From contig NZ_CP007451.1 in the NCBI RefSeq assembly GCF_000626635.1, positions 434,001-498,000 of the forward strand: a stretch of DNA of 64,000 bases. The letters run 5' to 3'. Positions within the stretch are counted from its first letter, which is position 1; each line of letters starts with the position of its first letter. Source of the DNA: Draconibacterium orientale. Its GTDB lineage: Bacteria > Bacteroidota > Bacteroidia > Bacteroidales > Prolixibacteraceae. The position numbers and the translations under genes are program-made. Positions 41,763 to 50,894 of the stretch are shown here, one piece after another. The notes beneath the pieces were generated by a model. That model saw only the letters and a program-made list of their open reading frames with translations. It made no database searches and had not been told where the DNA came from.

Positions 41763-42222
41763 GATTCTATGCTTTTTTATTTATACAGCGAACAATACCA
41801 TATAGTCCAAACTGTATATAAATGGTGTAATGTGAATTTTCTATTTCATAGATTAAATTTAAATTTTTATTTATCGCAAATTCTGGAAGCATATAGTGCC
41901 TCGTAATACATGTTGCGATATGCAACTTGAAGATTAATACCAAAACTTACAATAATGTGTTCTATACTCCTTCTGATCCTAGTATTTCTCTTCAGAACAA
42001 TAATATTTGTGTAACTCAATTCGTCTATACCTCAAGAATGCCCTGTGAGTATTTATTCTACTTGGAATGTTATCACAGATGGATCTAATTTGAATCAACT
42101 AAGCATACTAATCATTGGACACATTCTTCAAAAAAAGATTTATTTTTTTATAGAAAATACTTTTAATTCTGATTAATATTTTTCTAAAACCTCCTTCAAA
42201 ACAAATATTTAAAATGGTCACT
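41763..42222. other. Intergenic stretch between rteC and the mannan locus
   Basis: About 460 bases, A/T-rich, with no coding frame, and no clear terminator, promoter or repeat that I could identify. It marks the border between the conjugation remnants and the mannan locus. Confidence 0.5.
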
Positions 42223-44406
42223 TTAATTCATTTCGTATAGTTGAAGAACACGGCTTGAGTACTCGTCTGCTAGTGGTAGCTCTATTCCCAATTCCATCAA
42301 CAGATTACCTCTAAATACTTTCCCTTCTATTGAAAGAGTTTCTTTATCTTCCTTATTAATTTCCACTATTCTATATCTTTTGTTTTTGTCCAAACCCGAC
42401 ATGCGAAAACGAGGAATTACTTGACCATGATAATGTTCAGTTTTAAATGCAAAAAATACAGCACGGTCTTTCTCTGGAGTGCAATACATTAGTGAGGCAA
42501 CGCCTTTATCATCGTATGGAGAGATTAGTCGGTACAAATCGCCTTGCTGGATAACCTGACGAATTTCTTTATAAGTATTGATTGCTTCCCTGGAAAAATC
42601 CTTTTCTTCATTTGTCATATCTTTGGGTTGCATCTCCATTCCCAAACGTCCTGTCATCGCCACATCAAAACGAAATTTCAAAGGCATTATTCGTCCTGTT
42701 TGATGATTAGGAGAAGAACCAACATGAGAGGCCATAGCAACAGCCGGGTAGAAATAGGACACTCCCCACTGCATATATATTCTTTGCAGGGCTTCCGTAT
42801 TATCACTTACCCAAAATTCATCGAAATTAGGCAATACCCCATAATTAGCACGTCCTCCTCCGCTGGCACAGGCTTGTATTACTAAGTCGGGATATTTAGC
42901 CCGGATTCTTTCCATTATTTTTCTAAATCCCCTATGGTAGTCAATATAAAGATGGGATTGTTTACCGGCTGGTAAATAGGAGGAACCATAATTGGCAATA
43001 TTCATATTAGCATCCCATTTTATGTAAGCAATGTCTGGATTACGGGTCATCAGGTTGTCGATAGTTGTGTATATAAAATCCTGTACTTGCGGATTTGATA
43101 AGTCCAGCACCAATTGAGTTCCTCCACGACCAGGCCGGGGTTCACGATTAGGTTGACAAATAATCCAGTCTGGATGCTTTTCGTAAAGCTCACTTACCGT
43201 ATTCGTCATTTCCGGCTCAACCCATATTCCGAATTTTATATCGTTTTTTTCTGAACTTTGCACCAATGCATCAATTCCGTTAGGTAATTTGTTCTTATCT
43301 ACAACCCAATCACCTAACGATGAGTTATCGCTGTTTCGTTGATATTTATTTCCAAACCAACCATCATCCATCACAAAAAGCTCGCCTCCCATATCGGCAA
43401 TATCCTCCATCATTTGTTCCATACCTTGCTCGCTGATATCGAAATAAACGCCTTCCCAACTATTCAACAAGATGTCTCTCTTTTGCTTACCTCCATGAAT
43501 TTTTCCATTTCTCGCCCATTCATGAAAATTTCGACTTACTCCCCCCAAACCATCATTACTATATGTTAAAGCCAGTTCCGGGGTAACAAAAACTTCATTT
43601 GCTTCCAGTATGTATTCTGAAGCATCTTCGTTAATACCTGCAAAAAATGAGTGATAATTGCTGTCATCGGTGTCAAAACGAAGGCGGAAATTACCTCCCC
43701 AACAAAGTGCAGCGCCAATTACCTGACCTTCCTGTTCCTGTGGCTTACCATTTAGAGAGATCATCACCTCCGCATGATCAGTATGTGAATTGCGCACACC
43801 ATCCTTATTTTTAATTACTTTCATGCCTGGCTGTAGTGGCTCCGTTACCACTCTGCTTTCATTTGCCCAGGAACCATATAAATGAGAAATCCATACGTCA
43901 TTCTTACGAATAGGTAAATAGGCAGATGCAAATTGCTGTAATTTCACATCCCCTTTCTCGTTGTGCATTATTTCGCTCCAGGTTTCAATAATATCAGAGT
44001 TTTTATATGATTTATATACAACCTTAATTTCAAAAGGGTATATTTTATCGTTCATGGTAATTTCAGTAAAGGTAGCCTTGTCGCTTTCCCTTTCATTTAT
44101 GTCAGAAATAACCATATCCAACGATAAGTTACCATCAGCATGTTGCACCTGCAATGCTGCTTCTGATGAACACTCAATACCGAATACAGGGTAAGCAGGA
44201 CGATTGGCAGCAACTCCTGTGTCATAAATCTGTGAAACTTCATTTAAGGATATCTTTTCTCCATAGTAAATGAATTGCAACTCCTCTCCAACACGTGCAG
44301 ATAGCACTAAAGATGTATTTTTTGTAGAAATTAACAAATCTCCTTCTGCTGCAAACATTACAACAGAAAGCAAAAGGCCAAGCGCTAATAATTGTATCTT
44401 TTTCAT
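42223..44406 (-). CDS. GH36 alpha-galactosidase
   Basis: The 727-residue enzyme has an N-terminal signal peptide (LALGLLLSVVMFAA, no lipobox), a beta-supersandwich (about 25-300) and a GH36 catalytic barrel (about 310-640). It shows FVMDDGWFG, the nucleophile Asp465 in YIKWDAN and the acid/base Asp535 in FWVSDNTEA, and ends in a C-terminal beta domain. It should act in the periplasm, removing alpha-1,6-galactose from galactomanno-oligosaccharides. It is last in the mannan operon, 103 bases after the symporter gene. Confidence 0.95.
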   Translation of the reverse strand: MKKIQLLALGLLLSVVMFAAEGDLLISTKNTSLVLSARVGEELQFIYYGEKISLNEVSQIYDTGVAANRPAYPVFGIECSSEAALQVQHADGNLSLDMVISDINERESDKATFTEITMNDKIYPFEIKVVYKSYKNSDIIETWSEIMHNEKGDVKLQQFASAYLPIRKNDVWISHLYGSWANESRVVTEPLQPGMKVIKNKDGVRNSHTDHAEVMISLNGKPQEQEGQVIGAALCWGGNFRLRFDTDDSNYHSFFAGINEDASEYILEANEVFVTPELALTYSNDGLGGVSRNFHEWARNGKIHGGKQKRDILLNSWEGVYFDISEQGMEQMMEDIADMGGELFVMDDGWFGNKYQRNSDNSSLGDWVVDKNKLPNGIDALVQSSEKNDIKFGIWVEPEMTNTVSELYEKHPDWIICQPNREPRPGRGGTQLVLDLSNPQVQDFIYTTIDNLMTRNPDIAYIKWDANMNIANYGSSYLPAGKQSHLYIDYHRGFRKIMERIRAKYPDLVIQACASGGGRANYGVLPNFDEFWVSDNTEALQRIYMQWGVSYFYPAVAMASHVGSSPNHQTGRIMPLKFRFDVAMTGRLGMEMQPKDMTNEEKDFSREAINTYKEIRQVIQQGDLYRLISPYDDKGVASLMYCTPEKDRAVFFAFKTEHYHGQVIPRFRMSGLDKNKRYRIVEINKEDKETLSIEGKVFRGNLLMELGIELPLADEYSSRVLQLYEMN

Positions 44407-44509
44407 TAGTTTAAATTTAATAACTTTAAAAGGTGACTCATATAACTCGCATAAGCCCGCTCCTCTAAAGAAAGAGGCACTTAATTATGCTCGTTTCATT
44501 TGTGTATTT

Positions 44510-45892
44510 TTAATTCTTAGTTTTTCTCATTTCCCGAAGTTCAAGGGTAATCTTTTCCATAAACTTATCACTCAAACGATAAGCCATAAGAAATAAAACA
44601 GCAACCCCTGCACCTATTGCCGGGTATATACTGATCAACATCCGTATTCCGGTAATTGATTCTTTAGATTGAACGGTATTCGCTTCAAAACCATAAGCAG
44701 CCAGTATCCATCCTGTGATTGCGCCTCCCAATGTCCATCCCATTTTCTGAGACATGCTGGACGAAGAAAATATCAAACCGGTAGCACGACGACCAGTTTT
44801 GTATTCAGAATAATCAGATATATCAGCATACATACTCCAAATCAGAGGTAAAACAATGCCCGCTGCTAAGCCGATTAATAAATTCAATATAAAAATCAGC
44901 AGTATTTGCTCGGGCTTCAAAAAGAATAGCACTGCACTTAGTGCTGCTGCCAAAAGCATCGCATAAATAAAAGCATTTCTTTTTCCCAGAAAACCAGATG
45001 CTGGATTTGCAAATAATACTCCAAGCATATTACTTCCTAACCACACGGTCATATAAGCACCGGATAATTTCTCCCACGCAACCTCGCCTAATAAGGGCAG
45101 ATTCTGATCCTGTATATAGTATTTAAAATAATACTGAATACTGCCATCGCGTAGCGAGTTAAATATGAGTACAGAAATGCAAGCTCCCAGCATGATAAAC
45201 CATTGTCCGTTCTTCGCTAAATCCTTTAAATCGCTCTTAATGGCAACTTTTTCACTAACGGGTTTCAAACGCTCCTTTGTCCAGGCATAAGTCATGATGA
45301 AGAAAAATGCGGCTATAATTGCATAAATTATTACCGACAATTGAAAACCACGGGCATCTGATAATTCCATCGAATTGAAGAATTGTAACAAATGAGGAAT
45401 AGAGGCAGTCATTACCATACCTCCGGCATAAGCACCGATGAACCTAAACGATGATAAACTCGTTCTTTCTTTCGGTTTGTCTGTCATCACACCCAGTAGT
45501 GAAGAATAAGGTACATTCACAACAGTATACACCATCATCATCATTGTGTATGTGATGTAAGCATAAATCAACTTTCCACCTGGTCCTAAGTCTGGCATGG
45601 AAAAAGTAATAATTCCAATTAGACCAAAAGGGATAGCCCCCCATAAAAGAAATGGTCTAAATTTCCCATGTTTAGTTTTTGTCCGGTCGGCAATAATTCC
45701 CATAAGTGGATCATTAATACCATCCCATAAACGCGTTAGTAATAGCATGGTACCAACACTTTGAGGAGAAAGATTAACGATGTCGGTGTAATAATACATT
45801 AAAAACATCGAGAATATCTTCCAAAACAAGGAAGAGGCAAAATCTCCGAAACCGTAAGCGACTTTTTCTTTAAGTTTAAGAGCTTCTGTCAT
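44510..45892 (-). CDS. GPH-family sugar:cation symporter
   Basis: The 460-residue membrane protein has about 12 helices. The family signature DGINDPLMGIIADRTKTKHGKFRPFLLWG sits in the N-terminal half after YYTDIVNLSP. It belongs to the glycoside-pentoside-hexuronide:cation symporters, and by context probably imports mannobiose or manno-oligosaccharides into the cytoplasm. It overlaps the epimerase gene by 4 bases and precedes the GH36 gene. Confidence 0.93.
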   Translation of the reverse strand: MTEALKLKEKVAYGFGDFASSLFWKIFSMFLMYYYTDIVNLSPQSVGTMLLLTRLWDGINDPLMGIIADRTKTKHGKFRPFLLWGAIPFGLIGIITFSMPDLGPGGKLIYAYITYTMMMMVYTVVNVPYSSLLGVMTDKPKERTSLSSFRFIGAYAGGMVMTASIPHLLQFFNSMELSDARGFQLSVIIYAIIAAFFFIMTYAWTKERLKPVSEKVAIKSDLKDLAKNGQWFIMLGACISVLIFNSLRDGSIQYYFKYYIQDQNLPLLGEVAWEKLSGAYMTVWLGSNMLGVLFANPASGFLGKRNAFIYAMLLAAALSAVLFFLKPEQILLIFILNLLIGLAAGIVLPLIWSMYADISDYSEYKTGRRATGLIFSSSSMSQKMGWTLGGAITGWILAAYGFEANTVQSKESITGIRMLISIYPAIGAGVAVLFLMAYRLSDKFMEKITLELREMRKTKN

Positions 45893-47115
45893 CTTTTTAA
45901 TTCCAAATTTGAGATCCGTTTTATTAGTTCAATCAGAGCTCTACTGTTATGATAAGGGCATTTCCAGAATCCAGCTTTATCTTCCTTCAAATTTGGAAGT
46001 CCGCCATTGTTTATACTCCAAAACCACTCTCCATTTTTAGTATCCAGTAAGTTCTTTTTAATGTATTCCCAAGTCCTTGTCAGGTTCTGAATATACCGTT
46101 CATCACTGCAAATCTCCCACGCATCCATAAGTCCAACCATTGCTTCGGCTTGCACCCACCAATGGCGATCTTTATCAATATAATTTCCTTCTCTCTCATA
46201 CCAAACTGATCCATCCATGTCAGTTCCTTCATCCAGCGTAACTTCAACTAACTTAAGTGCTGATTCTCGCACAGACTGAATAACAGTAAGATCCTTTGTT
46301 TCAATAGCGGCTTCGTTCAACAACCAGGCTCCTTCAATATCATGCCCGTAAGAAACATTGTTAGATTGAACAGTCCAGTCCCTATCAAAAAACAGATTGA
46401 AATGACCACTTTCCTGATCAATAATTTGCTCCTGAAAAAGATTTAGCAAAACCAGAATACGTTCTTTTAATTGCTCATCAGGCCATGCCTTGTAAAAATT
46501 AGTATAAGGTTCCAAAATATGCAAATGTGTATTCATTGACTTGGGAAAATTCGCATCTTTAGGACTCAGACGCATATCTCCCAACGACTGAAAGTCAACA
46601 CTTAAGGCCTCTAAATAGCCTTCAAATTCTGAATCTCTAAATTTATCTTCCAGTAAATCAAACAAGCTTAACGCATATTCAAGACTTTCCTCCTTGCCCC
46701 TAGCCAAATAGTACTCAGAAAATGCGTAAATACCAAAGCCCTGAGCATAGGCCTGTTTTCGTGTATTTAGCGGATTTCCCAAATAATCACACTCCCAGTA
46801 CAAACCACCGTTTTCTCGATCCCAGAAATGAGAAAGTAAATACTCATAAGCACGATCTGCCATCCTTAGATATAACTCATCGGAACATAAACGATAAGCG
46901 GTAGAAAAGGTCCAAAGGATCCGGGTATTTAAAACTGCTCCTTTGCCTGTTCCAGAAATAATTTCTCCGGCAGAATTAATTTGCCCGACAAAACCTCCAA
47001 ATTCCAAATCCACAGCTTTAGTACTCCAAAAATCGAGAATCCGGGACAACTCATACTTTAGCTCTGGCTGCATAAGTTGTAGTTGCTGTTTCTTATCTTT
47101 CAATTCTAACTCCAT
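45889..47115 (-). CDS. AGE-family 2-epimerase (mannobiose/cellobiose 2-epimerase)
   Basis: The 408-residue protein is an (alpha/alpha)6 barrel of the N-acylglucosamine/cellobiose 2-epimerase family. Seen: GGFVGQINSAG, GAVLNTRILWTFS, NTHLHILEPYTNFY, SYGHDIEGAWLL (catalytic His), DRHWWVQAEAMVGL, and KCPYHNSRALIEL near the end. Next to GH130 the likely reaction is mannosyl-1,4-mannose to mannosyl-1,4-glucose. The overlap with the symporter start and the 10-base gap after GH130 support co-translation. Confidence 0.92.
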   Translation of the reverse strand: MELELKDKKQQLQLMQPELKYELSRILDFWSTKAVDLEFGGFVGQINSAGEIISGTGKGAVLNTRILWTFSTAYRLCSDELYLRMADRAYEYLLSHFWDRENGGLYWECDYLGNPLNTRKQAYAQGFGIYAFSEYYLARGKEESLEYALSLFDLLEDKFRDSEFEGYLEALSVDFQSLGDMRLSPKDANFPKSMNTHLHILEPYTNFYKAWPDEQLKERILVLLNLFQEQIIDQESGHFNLFFDRDWTVQSNNVSYGHDIEGAWLLNEAAIETKDLTVIQSVRESALKLVEVTLDEGTDMDGSVWYEREGNYIDKDRHWWVQAEAMVGLMDAWEICSDERYIQNLTRTWEYIKKNLLDTKNGEWFWSINNGGLPNLKEDKAGFWKCPYHNSRALIELIKRISNLELKR

Positions 47116-47125
47116 TACAACTCGA

Positions 47126-48319
47126 TTAAACTAAATTCATAAAGTCATGATTCTTGTTCACCAGACCATTGATAGTTTGAACCGATAAATGCGAATGGAG
47201 CTTATCCTGGGGCGAATTCACGCAATAATCAACCAGCTTTTCAACCGTCGTTGTTGCAACATGCATACGAGTATCAGACGATGCATAATAAATAAACACT
47301 TTCCCATCTTCGTCCTTTATCCATCCATTCGAAAAGACAACATTCGACACATCACCAACACGCTCGTTCATGAGTGGAGCGATAAAATGTCCGTGAGGTT
47401 TGTGTGTAATTATCCACGGACGTTCCAAATCTGTCATAAACATATACAGTGTGTATCGTAGCCCAGCTGCGGTGTTACGTACCCCATGTGCCAGTTGTAA
47501 CCAACCAAATTCTGTGCGAATCGGTACAGGTCCCAATCCATTTTTAACCTCGTAAACCGTATGATAAGTTTTTGCATCTACGATAACTTCCTCTTCTACC
47601 TTAGGATTCTCAATATAATCACACATCCCAAATCCAATCCCTCCACCTTTACCTGTATCAATAAAACCATCCTGAGGGCGGGTATAAAATGCATATTTGC
47701 CCCCTATAAGGTGCGGAAAAAGAACGACATTACGCTGTTGACCACTGGTAGAAATCAGATCCGGCAAACGTTCCCATTTGACCAAGTCCCGTGTACGGAC
47801 AATACCCGCAGCAGCTATCGCACCAGAAGTATCACCTTCTGGTGCAGTCGGGTCTTTTCGCTCGGTGCAAAACACACCATAAATCCATCCATCATCGTGT
47901 TGGGTCAACCGCATATCGTACACGTTCACATCGGGTTCTTCGGTTTGAGGTAGGGTAACTGGCCGATCCCAAAACTTGAAATTATCAATCCCATTCGGAC
48001 TTTCTGCCACGGCAAAAAATGATTTTCGATCATTACCTTCTACACGTACAAGCAAAACATATTTATCGTTGAATTTAATTGCCCCGGCATTAAACGTAGC
48101 ATTAAAACCAATACGTTCCATGAGATAGGGATTAGTTTCTTTGTTCAAATCGTAACGCCAGTGCAAAGGGACATGTTCGCGGGTAAGAATTGGAATTTCA
48201 TGGCGATTATACACTCCATTATCGCTGAACAAAGCATTGTTTTTCCTTTCAATCAGGTTTTTATGCTTTTGCTTAATAAATCTCAACCTTTCATCAAACA
48301 GCGTTTCTGTATTATTCAT
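47126..48319 (-). CDS. GH130 4-O-beta-D-mannosyl-D-glucose phosphorylase
   Basis: The start was set at ATGAATAATACAG (48319), giving 397 residues and avoiding a long overlap with the GH26 gene. GH130 features seen: a five-blade propeller with HVPLHWRYDLN, NATFNAGAIKF, DVNVYDMRL with the general-acid Asp, AAAGIVRTRDLVKWERL, and YIYYASSDTRMHVATTT near the C-terminus. It splits mannosyl-glucose with phosphate to mannose-1-phosphate and glucose, in the cytoplasm. It follows the GH26 gene and precedes the epimerase. The GH130_1 type fits the locus context. Confidence 0.92.
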   Translation of the reverse strand: MNNTETLFDERLRFIKQKHKNLIERKNNALFSDNGVYNRHEIPILTREHVPLHWRYDLNKETNPYLMERIGFNATFNAGAIKFNDKYVLLVRVEGNDRKSFFAVAESPNGIDNFKFWDRPVTLPQTEEPDVNVYDMRLTQHDDGWIYGVFCTERKDPTAPEGDTSGAIAAAGIVRTRDLVKWERLPDLISTSGQQRNVVLFPHLIGGKYAFYTRPQDGFIDTGKGGGIGFGMCDYIENPKVEEEVIVDAKTYHTVYEVKNGLGPVPIRTEFGWLQLAHGVRNTAAGLRYTLYMFMTDLERPWIITHKPHGHFIAPLMNERVGDVSNVVFSNGWIKDEDGKVFIYYASSDTRMHVATTTVEKLVDYCVNSPQDKLHSHLSVQTINGLVNKNHDFMNLV

Positions 48320-48329
48320 TGTATATCGT

Positions 48330-49418
48330 TTATTTTTTAATTTGATTAAATTCATTGAGGAGTAAAATGTTGGGTTGACTTAAAAGTTCCTTCGCATCTG
48401 CAGCTGCCTGATGACCGGGAAATGGAAAGTAGAAGTGCTTTTCTGAATCGTTTCTCCATACCATAACATAGCTTAGATTTTCGTTCACAATTGAATCATT
48501 TAAAACGGCTCCTAATACTTGTGTGTACCAAATTGAATCATTTACCAGCTCTAGTCCGGTTTCGGTCAACGCAGCCAGTTTCCTTTTCTCTTTAGCTACT
48601 TCAATAACTATGTGTAGCTTATCTATTGCGTTCTTCTCTCCACCCGATTGTTTCAAATCGTGATAATTATCCATACCTAAAATATCTACATAAGCATCAC
48701 CCGGATACCACTGCAGATATTTTTCCTGCGAGTTGAAATTACAGTCGGGCGAATAGGCAACGACCATATTATTTAGTCCTTTATTTCGTAAGTAATCGAT
48801 GGTGTAGCGAAATAATTTATGAAATTCAACTGGAGTACAAGAATTGGATCCCCACCAGAACCAAGCTCCGTCCATCTCGTGCCAGGGGCGAAAAATGAAA
48901 GGAATTGATGAACCAGATTTGTCTTTCAGGTCTAAAAAGAATGCTGCAATTATATCCAGTTGGTTATTAAACTCCTGATGATAAGTACCTCCTGGTAATA
49001 TATGTTTCACAACCACCATGTCGCCGTGCCACGAATCAATAGAGTCGATTGGTGAATACGGATGCCAACTAAAAGTATTGATTCCTCCCCGTTCGTTTAC
49101 CCATACTGCAAAATCATGAATCTTCGAGAACGGCACACTATCCAGGTTTACGTTTCGTCCGAGTTCAATTCCTCCCAGTTCCCAGCCAAATAAAGCCGGA
49201 TAGTCTCCTGTAACTCGCTTAACATCAGACTCGCCATCTATGTACTCCCAGCCAACTCCGTAAGCCAGATCATCCTGATGTCCAAACAAAATTCCTTTTC
49301 CTTGAATTTCATTCAAATCATAGATTAATTTCTCTCTGGTTGTGTCCTGCTTGGAAACTTTTTGACATCCACAGAATAAGAATATTAAAATATATAGCAG
49401 GATACTTTCTTTTTTCAT
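48330..49418 (-). CDS. GH26 beta-mannanase lipoprotein (single domain)
   Basis: The 362-residue enzyme has a lipoprotein signal (LFCGCQ, Cys18) and a GH26 TIM barrel: FGHQDDLAYGVGW, acid/base Glu181 in RPWHEMDGAWFWWG and nucleophile Glu286 in ALTETGLE. It cleaves beta-1,4-mannan, probably as a cell-surface or periplasmic exo-acting or endo-acting mannanase. The mature part is one domain with no binding module. It is between the larger GH26 and GH130 in the operon. Confidence 0.93.
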   Translation of the reverse strand: MKKESILLYILIFLFCGCQKVSKQDTTREKLIYDLNEIQGKGILFGHQDDLAYGVGWEYIDGESDVKRVTGDYPALFGWELGGIELGRNVNLDSVPFSKIHDFAVWVNERGGINTFSWHPYSPIDSIDSWHGDMVVVKHILPGGTYHQEFNNQLDIIAAFFLDLKDKSGSSIPFIFRPWHEMDGAWFWWGSNSCTPVEFHKLFRYTIDYLRNKGLNNMVVAYSPDCNFNSQEKYLQWYPGDAYVDILGMDNYHDLKQSGGEKNAIDKLHIVIEVAKEKRKLAALTETGLELVNDSIWYTQVLGAVLNDSIVNENLSYVMVWRNDSEKHFYFPFPGHQAAADAKELLSQPNILLLNEFNQIKK

Positions 49419-49440
49419 AATTATAATTGATGTGATGTGG

Positions 49441-50823
49441 TTATTTTAAACTTGGCATTTGATCAAGTGTAATGACATAGTTCTGGTCAAATGCATTCTG
49501 CCACCAGGCAGCATTAGCGTGTTCATGATTCGTACTGGAAAAACCAGGTTCAGAGGTATTGTTGGTACGCTCGTAATCGTACCATGGCATAAAATAAGAC
49601 CATTTAGCACCTGCACTCCATTGTTCGGAGATTGGTGCAACACTGCCAAATTCACTTAAAGTCACCATCTTGGTTGGATATCTTTCCTGAACAGAAATGA
49701 ATTGTGAAGAAATAGTGGAAGCATCTGACACATCATAAATATCACGTCCAATAATATCAACATATTCATCCCCGGGATAAAAATCATCATCTTTGGTTTG
49801 CGTGGTCCAAACCCAAATGAGATTATTCAAACCCTGCAACTCAAAATAATCAAACATATATATCCAAAGCTGTTTAAATGATTCTGCCCCATCTGCACCC
49901 CACCAAAACCAGGCTGAGCCACCATTGTACTCATAGATATTTCCTGCAGCTTCGTGTAAAGGTCTCCATACCACAGGAATATTTTTGATTTGCAGCAATT
50001 TGAGGTAGCCTACCATTTTTTCAAGATCAGCCTTTAAAATCCCATTCTCCCATGTACCTTCTCTCAAGGCGTTGCCTGCATTAAAAGTTGTTTCTGATGC
50101 TGTTGATGTGTATTCACTGGATCCATTATATGATGGAACATTCCAATGCCAACATGCACTAATTATTCCATTATTATTCCACCAGTCCTCTACAACTTTT
50201 GTATCCGAATAATCAATCCAATTCGCCGGAGACCATCGTAAATGAATATAGTCGAAAGTATGCATTGCCGGATATTTTCCGGTATGTTGGTGAATCCATT
50301 TTGCTTCGTTAGTATTCCAACTAACATTTGCAATAGTTGAAGAGATAATTTTATTACCATAATTATCCATTAGAAAGTTGTATACGTTAACAGCCTGAAC
50401 AGAAGGATTGGTTACCGCAAGTGTTGGATTGATTTCAACAATTATTTCAGGCTTAGTTGAGAAACTATAAGTATACGCCTTAGCATAATTATTAGCTAAA
50501 TCAAGAATCGAGGTTGCAGTAATGTTAACTATATAATCCGTATTCTCCTCCATGTCAGCACTAAGTGTAAGCACTCTTCCATCTACACTTGCCTCAACAT
50601 GCTGATTATTCAAGGTAATATTATATGCTTTTCCCAGCTTTATTTCCTCGCTGTATGTTATAAACAAACTTGTCTCCAGCGAAACAGCTGTTGCCCCATC
50701 TTCAGGCATACACTGCACCACTTCGGGAGCAATAACATCATTTGGAACTTCTTCCTCTTCTTTGCCGCATCCAAACAGCAATACCGTCAGACACAATAAC
50801 TTCCAATACCTACTCATAAGCAA
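49441..50823 (-). CDS. GH26 beta-mannanase lipoprotein with N-terminal Ig-like domain
   Basis: The 460-residue protein has a lipoprotein signal (LLFGC, Cys19), a Big_5-type Ig-like domain (about 30-125: PEDGATAVSLETSLFITYSEEI, TDYIVNITATSILDLANNYA) and a GH26 barrel (about 140-455) with RPLHEAAGNIYEY (acid/base Glu291) and TLSEFGSV (nucleophile Glu391). The barrel is long and aromatic-rich, which fits a surface endo-mannanase. The Ig-like domain probably acts as a spacer from the membrane. Its start could be at the third residue. Confidence 0.93.
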   Translation of the reverse strand: MLMSRYWKLLCLTVLLFGCGKEEEEVPNDVIAPEVVQCMPEDGATAVSLETSLFITYSEEIKLGKAYNITLNNQHVEASVDGRVLTLSADMEENTDYIVNITATSILDLANNYAKAYTYSFSTKPEIIVEINPTLAVTNPSVQAVNVYNFLMDNYGNKIISSTIANVSWNTNEAKWIHQHTGKYPAMHTFDYIHLRWSPANWIDYSDTKVVEDWWNNNGIISACWHWNVPSYNGSSEYTSTASETTFNAGNALREGTWENGILKADLEKMVGYLKLLQIKNIPVVWRPLHEAAGNIYEYNGGSAWFWWGADGAESFKQLWIYMFDYFELQGLNNLIWVWTTQTKDDDFYPGDEYVDIIGRDIYDVSDASTISSQFISVQERYPTKMVTLSEFGSVAPISEQWSAGAKWSYFMPWYDYERTNNTSEPGFSSTNHEHANAAWWQNAFDQNYVITLDQMPSLK

Positions 50824-50894
50824 TTCAGATTAAGGATAGTCCCTCTGTATAAAAACAGAGAAGACTATCCATATAAAACTAACTAGACTATTAA